Shown: piece after piece, positions 25,301-28,810 of the stretch
Numbering within the stretch: position 1 is the first letter of the stretch
Layout: the number at the start of each line of letters is the position of its first letter
Assembly (NCBI GenBank): GCA_947382445.1
Contig: CANCZH010000015.1
Coordinates: forward strand, 1-28,810
Length of the DNA stretch: 28,810 nt
From: an uncultured Clostridium sp.
Lineage (GTDB): Bacteria; Bacillota_A; Clostridia; TANB77; CAG-508
Reading direction: 5' to 3'
Translations under genes and position numbers: made by a program
The notes under the pieces: generated by a model
What the model saw: only the letters and a program-made list of their open reading frames with translations
What the model was told of the DNA's origin: nothing
Database searches by the model: none

Positions 25301-26668
25301 AAGAAAATAAAAGAAAAGAAACAAGAAACATCTTGCCAAAATTGTGGAAATTACGAACAAAATAAAATTACATTTACTAAACAAATGAAAAAAGATTATA
25401 AAATACTAATTCCACAAATGGCTCCTATACACTTCGAACTAATAGAAGCAGCTGTGAAAGCTTGTGGTTATAATGTAGAATTACTAAGAGAATGTACACC
25501 ACATACAGTAGAAACTGGATTAAAATATGTCAATAATGATGCGTGTTATCCATCAATACTAACAACAGGTCAAATGATAGAAGCATTAGAATCTGGCAAA
25601 TACGACGTAAATAAAACTGCCTTAATAATGTCTCAAACAGGCGGTGGATGTAGAGCAACAAACTATATTGGATTCATAAGGAAAGCTCTTCGTGATGCAG
25701 GTTTTGAACAAGTGCCAGTAATATCATTTAATGTAGTAGGAATGGAAAAAAATCCTGGATTCAAAATAACACTTGGTTTAGCTGAAAGACTATTAAAAGT
25801 TGTTATATATGGTGATCTATTACAAAAAGTATTAATGAAAAATAGAGCTTATGAAGTAAATAAAGGTGAAACTGAAAAACTATACAATGAATGGATGGAA
25901 AAATGCAAAAAACTAGTAACAGAATCAAACAGTAAACAATTCAAACAAAGCATTTATGACATAGTAAATGATTTTGAAAAAATAGAATTAGACACATCTA
26001 TTAAAAAACCTAAAGTAGGTGTTGTTGGTGAAGTACTAATAAAATATCATCCATTTGGAAATAACTTCGTAGCAAATGTGCTAGAACAAGAAGGGGCTGA
26101 AGTAGTCCTACCAGACTTTATGGGATTCATTAAATTTATTGCAACACATAAAATAACATTTAATCAACTATTAAAAATAGACAAAACGAAAGCAAAAGTT
26201 TTTAAAGCAGCAATAAAATTAATAGATATATTCGAAAAAGACGTAAAAATAGCATTAGCACAATCTAATAAAAACTACTTGCCACCATGCAATATATGGC
26301 ACTTAGAAGATAAAGTAAAAGATATTTTATCAATAGGAAACCAAACTGGTGAAGGATGGTTCTTAACAGCAGAAATGGTAGAATATATAGAACATGATAT
26401 TCCTAATATCGTTTGCGTTCAACCGTTTGCGTGCCTACCAAACCATATAGTAGGAAAAGGAGTAATAAAAACAATTAGAGAAACTTTCCCTAATGCAAAC
26501 ATAACACCAGTAGATTATGACCCTGGAGCAAGTGAATCTAATCAGACAAATAGATTAAAACTACTTATGACAGTGGCAAAAGATAATCTAAAAATGCAAG
26601 AAAAAGAAAAACAATTAGCTGAAGAAGAAAACAAAGCAGCAAATAAAGAAGAAATATTAAATAAATAA
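22340..26668 (+). CDS. Giant acyl-CoA dehydratase activase-related protein (two BadF/BcrA-type ATPase domains plus DUF2229)
   Basis: A 1,442-residue protein of the 2-hydroxyglutaryl-CoA dehydratase activator superfamily. It has two ASKHA ATPase domains: HVGLDVGSTTVKIVV at the N-terminus with CAGGTGAFLDQM and SRCGVFAKTDIQ, and VGIDAGSTTTKLVLID near 320 with CSSGCGSFIETF and SRCTVFMNSKIKQA. A cysteine-bearing stretch follows (GRCENNC, GNRCEKG, near 610), then DUF2229 (IGIPRVLNMYEDYPFWFTF, SESVCYPAKLSHGH), and a C-terminal part resembling the dehydratase subunit (NDACYPS, SQTGGGCRATNY, PDFMGFIKF). Such proteins use ATP to drive one-electron transfer from an iron-sulfur centre, but the substrate of this large form is not known. 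It starts at ATG 22340 with AGGAG seven bases upstream. CGC is used as Arg at 23912 and 24242. Confidence 0.92.
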   Translation: MSELLHVGLDVGSTTVKIVVMNEKIETIYTNYTRHFSDTKNTICNVLNKLSEDYPNAKFTMALTGSGAMSAAKFLGLPFIQEVISCKRAVEKYLPETDVVIELGGEDAKIIYFDKFIEQRMNGTCAGGTGAFLDQMASLLNTDTAGLNELSKGHKVIYPIASRCGVFAKTDIQPLLNEGSRKEDIAASIFQAVVNQTISGLACGRPIRGKVAFLGGPLSYLPELRNRFIETLELKDDEILIPDEAHLLVAKGAALDSLNSEVFTNKELQEKIQNLKDSRDTTTKPIEPLFNNENEYKEFKERHDKAKVETVDLESYKGDCFVGIDAGSTTTKLVLIDNENHLLYSDYGSNEGNPLKSVIKMLKKMYEKLPQNATIRFAGVTGYGEKLIQTALNVDLNEIETIAHYTAAKQFMPNVTSIIDIGGQDMKYIKMKGDVIDNIMLNEACSSGCGSFIETFAKSLGLSIQEFVQAAIESKGPVDLGSRCTVFMNSKIKQAQKEGYSVGDISAGLSYSVVKNAIQKVMKVRDMSTLGDNIVVQGGTFYNDAVLRSFEKIVGKNVIRPNISGLMGAYGVALLAKEQYGANLDMEYTSSLLKTDELDKLDIKTTQVRCGRCENNCLLTINKFNNGKSFISGNRCEKGSGGITETKDLPNMYKYKFERLFGYTPLSEEEATRGTIGIPRVLNMYEDYPFWFTFLTNLGFRVILSEKSTRKTYEKGMESMPSESVCYPAKLSHGHIMSLIEQGIKTIFYPCIPYSRKEYQKADNHYNCPIVISYPEVLKNNVEELKSDDIKFINTFLPFDSKHLAEVMLEKEEFKEYNFTKKELLEAANKAEQEYQNYKNDVDKKGTKIMEYMEKNDLRGIVLAGRPYHVDPEINHGIDTLITSLGLCVLSEDSVSKKAEAKRPIRVVDQWVFHARLYAAAEYTGKHDNLELIQLNSFGCGVDAVTTDQVEEILKSYDNMYTLIKIDEVNNLGAVRIRIRSLLASMNKKIKEKKQETSCQNCGNYEQNKITFTKQMKKDYKILIPQMAPIHFELIEAAVKACGYNVELLRECTPHTVETGLKYVNNDACYPSILTTGQMIEALESGKYDVNKTALIMSQTGGGCRATNYIGFIRKALRDAGFEQVPVISFNVVGMEKNPGFKITLGLAERLLKVVIYGDLLQKVLMKNRAYEVNKGETEKLYNEWMEKCKKLVTESNSKQFKQSIYDIVNDFEKIELDTSIKKPKVGVVGEVLIKYHPFGNNFVANVLEQEGAEVVLPDFMGFIKFIATHKITFNQLLKIDKTKAKVFKAAIKLIDIFEKDVKIALAQSNKNYLPPCNIWHLEDKVKDILSIGNQTGEGWFLTAEMVEYIEHDIPNIVCVQPFACLPNHIVGKGVIKTIRETFPNANITPVDYDPGASESNQTNRLKLLMTVAKDNLKMQEKEKQLAEEENKAANKEEILNK

Positions 26669-26669
26669 G

Positions 26670-26778
26670 GAGAGTATCGTAAAAGTTGTGTAAATTGGAT
26701 TTCCTTCCGATTGATAACTTGAAAAAATAAATTTATAAAGGAAGGATTTATTTACACAACTCTTTCTATACTCTCTTA
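26670..26778 (+). terminator. Long imperfect hairpin after the activase gene
   Basis: Three nested pairings follow the stop at 26666-26668: GAGAGTAT (26670-26677) with ATACTCTC (26769-26776 region), a perfect 12-bp stem 26684-26695 with 26750-26761, and TCCTTCC (26702-26708) with GGAAGGA (26740-26746). No long T-run follows directly, so it may be a terminator or a processed 3' end. It does not share the conserved blocks of the other two elements. Confidence 0.55.
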
Positions 26779-26975
26779 TATTGCAATATTTTTCATTTTA
26801 TAATTATTACAAATAATTAAAATATTTTCATCAAATATTTTAGTGCTTTTTTACTAATTCAAAATAAATTTTTTATTTTTTAAATATTTTTACTTTCAAC
26901 TTATTATAAATAAAATTTTATTTATAATAAAATTAAAATTTCTTATATCCATATTTTAGTTTTTATAAAATTTAT

Positions 26976-27897
26976 AATTTTGTCTTTTATTTTATTAGAC
27001 TATTTGTTAATAAGTATATAATAAACCATATTTAAGTATACTTTTGCTATTTAGCCAATATATTTTACTAGTCAAAACTTTGACATTTTTTTTAATATCT
27101 ATTTAAAATCTCATTTAACCGAAATAATCCTGTCTGCTCTATACTGCTTATTTCCTATGATACAGTCATTACTACTTAATAATTAGTATTTTGAATAACT
27201 ATAAAATTTAAAAACTTTTTTATGTACATTTAATTAGCAAAAACTTTTTTTCTAATTTACTTAAAAAATCAATTTTCAAAACATACTACTCTTAAAATCA
27301 TTTTTATTAATTATAATATCACTAAAAAAAATAATTTTTTAATCTTATTTAGCCAATAATTCAAAACTCCAAAATTATATATCTAAAAAATTCTCTCTAA
27401 AATTCCAAACATATATTTCATATTTTCAATTTGTCTTTAATAAAATTTTTATTATTTTTTTAATTTATCTTTTTTGATTTTTTATTTTATATAATTTTCT
27501 ATTTATTACACTTTATTTTTTATTTAATTTCTAATTTTATATATTATTTTTTAATTTTATTTTATTTATTAAATATATTTAATACTTCTTATTAATTTCC
27601 TATTTAATTCTAATAATAAATATATAAATTTTTAAATTAATTTTTATTTAATATATTTTACTCTCTATAATTTATTTAACTATTTTTCATTAATAAATAT
27701 CAAAATATTACTTTCTCTTTTTATCCAATCAAATATTACAAATAATTTCTATAATTTTTATATACATTTTTTATTTTATACTCTATTTTCAATTCAAAAT
27801 TTTAATTTTCAAATAATAATCTTTATCTCTGGCATACTATTAATTTCCATTTTAATTATTAATAAAATTTATTGACCATCTATTATAATTATTATTT
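26976..27897. repeat. Repeat unit A
   Basis: It begins with AATTTTGTCTTTTATTTTAT, also found at 27898. It holds TTTAGCCAATATATTTTACT, then the palindrome GTCAAAACTTTGAC at 27071-27084 followed by a T-run, and a second TTTAGCCAATAATTC near 27350. From 27477 to 27830 there is not one G on the + strand (354 bases). Confidence 0.7.
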
Positions 27898-28810
27898 AAT
27901 TTTGTCTTTTATTTTATTAAATTATTTTTTTATAAACATATAATAAATTCCATTCAATTGTATTATTGTCATTTAGTCAATATATTTTATTGGTCAAAAC
28001 TTTGACTTTTTTCCTAATTTTTATTTTAAATCTTATTTTATTAAAATAACTATATTAGCTATAAATCTTTTATTTCCCATATTACAGCCATCGACACTCG
28101 AAAATCAATATTTAAATTAACTATTAAATTCTAAAACTCTTTTATGTATATTTATTTAATAAATTTATTCTTTCTTAATTAGCTCAGAAAATTAATTTCC
28201 AAAACTTATTACTCTTAAAATAACTTCTATTAATTATTAGCTCAATATATAAAATAAATTTTCTAATTTTAATTAGTCAATAATTCAAATTTCCAAAATT
28301 ATATATTCCAAAAATTATTTTTAGATACAAACATCTATCTTCTATCTTTAACTTGTCTTTAATCCTATTTTTTATTACTTTTTACTTCAGCTTTTCTATT
28401 CATTTTTTTATATACTTTTTTTACTTTATTACATTCTATTTTTATTAATTTATTATTTTTTATTTTTATTTTATATAATTAATTATTTTTATTTAATTTA
28501 CCTACTTATTATTTATCTTATTATTATTTATTTTACTTTTATTTATATAACATTAATTAAATATTTTTGATTATTTTCTATTTAATTATATTAATTAACC
28601 AATTTATTTCTAATATTTCTTATTTGTTTATATTTATGAAATTATTTATTAGTTAATACATTTTATTATTAATTAATTATTATTTCTTTTCTTCATAATT
28701 ATATTTTTTCTATTTATTTTTTATAATTAACTTTAATTCTATATTTATTTATTTCTTATTAATAATTTTTTAATATTATTTATTCTTTTCTATCTAATTA
28801 AATATTACAA
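27898..28810. repeat. Repeat unit B (cut by window end)
   Basis: It parallels unit A over about 470 bp: the same opening, TTTAGTCAATATATTTTATT, GTCAAAACTTTGAC at 27993-28006 with a following T-run, and CCAAAATTATATAT at 28293. Beyond about 28370 it diverges and seems about 145 bp longer than A: the block ATATTACAA, at 27733 in A, recurs at the very end, 28802-28810. Confidence 0.65.

Larger units (their letters stand above)
26790..28810. repeat. Gene-free, G-depleted tract of diverged ~922-bp repeats
   Basis: No plausible gene is present on either strand. The tract is extremely AT-rich and on the + strand has far more C than G. It is a diverged tandem repeat with a period near 922 bp: a partial copy (about 26790-26975), a full copy (26976-27897) and another (27898 to the window edge). 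The period is 922 at the start and at the inner palindrome and 924 at a shared block (27369 and 28293); an ATTACAAATAATT block recurs at 26806 and 27735. The array continues beyond the window. Confidence 0.75.

Noticed and set aside
26670..26778. Third copy of the structured element after the activase gene
   Set aside because: It is also a hairpin but has neither the CAGTCTCATAGA nor the CTGCGCGTCAC block.

Overview
The window is very AT-rich and comes from a Gram-positive, endospore-forming anaerobe, most likely a member of Clostridia. The reasons are the sporulation and germination genes (spoIIE, spoIIR, cwlD, spmA/spmB, a GerM-domain lipoprotein-like gene, an abrB-type regulator), strong AGGAGG-type ribosome binding sites, sigma-A-like promoters, and a giant activase of the 2-hydroxyacyl-CoA dehydratase family, typical of amino-acid-fermenting anaerobes. 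No rRNA, tRNA, CRISPR array, transposase or phage gene was seen.

Layout. 72-3617 (-) smc, divergent from 3754-4692 (+) an HD-GYP protein. The whole 4691-4931 gap is a long hairpin carrying copy 1 of a conserved structured element. 4931-9000 (-): cwlD; then a WG-repeat membrane protein, an unknown C-tail-anchored protein and acpS, probably one operon. 9020-14666 (-): spoIIE and a fused UDP-sugar pyrophosphorylase/phosphoglucomutase. 14738-15223 (-): a small protein of uncertain family. 15370-18164 (+): spoIIR, murA and a WalJ-type metallo-hydrolase. 18154-19243 (-): spmA-spmB. 19375-21277: abrB (+) facing rsmI and a TrmN6/YabB-like methyltransferase (-), a neighbourhood also known in Bacillus. 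21350-22190: a 48-residue ORF (+), copy 2 of the structured element, and the GerM-domain gene (-). 22340-26668 (+): the 1,442-residue activase. 26669-28810: no gene; an extremely AT-rich, G-poor tract built from diverged repeats with a period of about 922 bp.

Main result. Five core genes (cwlD, acpS, spoIIR, murA and the TrmN6-like methyltransferase) are each interrupted by exactly one extra base. In all five the zero-frame codon at the break is CGG, and reading resumes in +1 with the overlapping GGN glycine codon (C-GGT three times, C-GGA twice). By eye I found no other in-frame CGG in any gene of the window, although CGG occurs many times out of frame and CGT and CGC are used as Arg. Random sequencing errors or ordinary pseudogenes would not all hit the same codon. 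The simplest reading is that CGG is not decoded as Arg here and acts as a +1 frameshift codon, with the ribosome reading GGN as Gly. This is an inference from sequence; peptide and tRNA data would decide it.

How the genes fit together. SMC, MurA, AcpS, the TrmN6-like enzyme and RsmI are housekeeping functions (chromosome organisation, peptidoglycan precursor, lipid carrier protein activation, RNA modification). SpoIIE activates sigma-F in the forespore, SpoIIR signals to activate sigma-E in the mother cell, SpmA/SpmB and CwlD mature the spore core and cortex, and AbrB-type proteins govern entry into stationary phase. Thus CGG shifting, if real, sits in both essential and sporulation genes.
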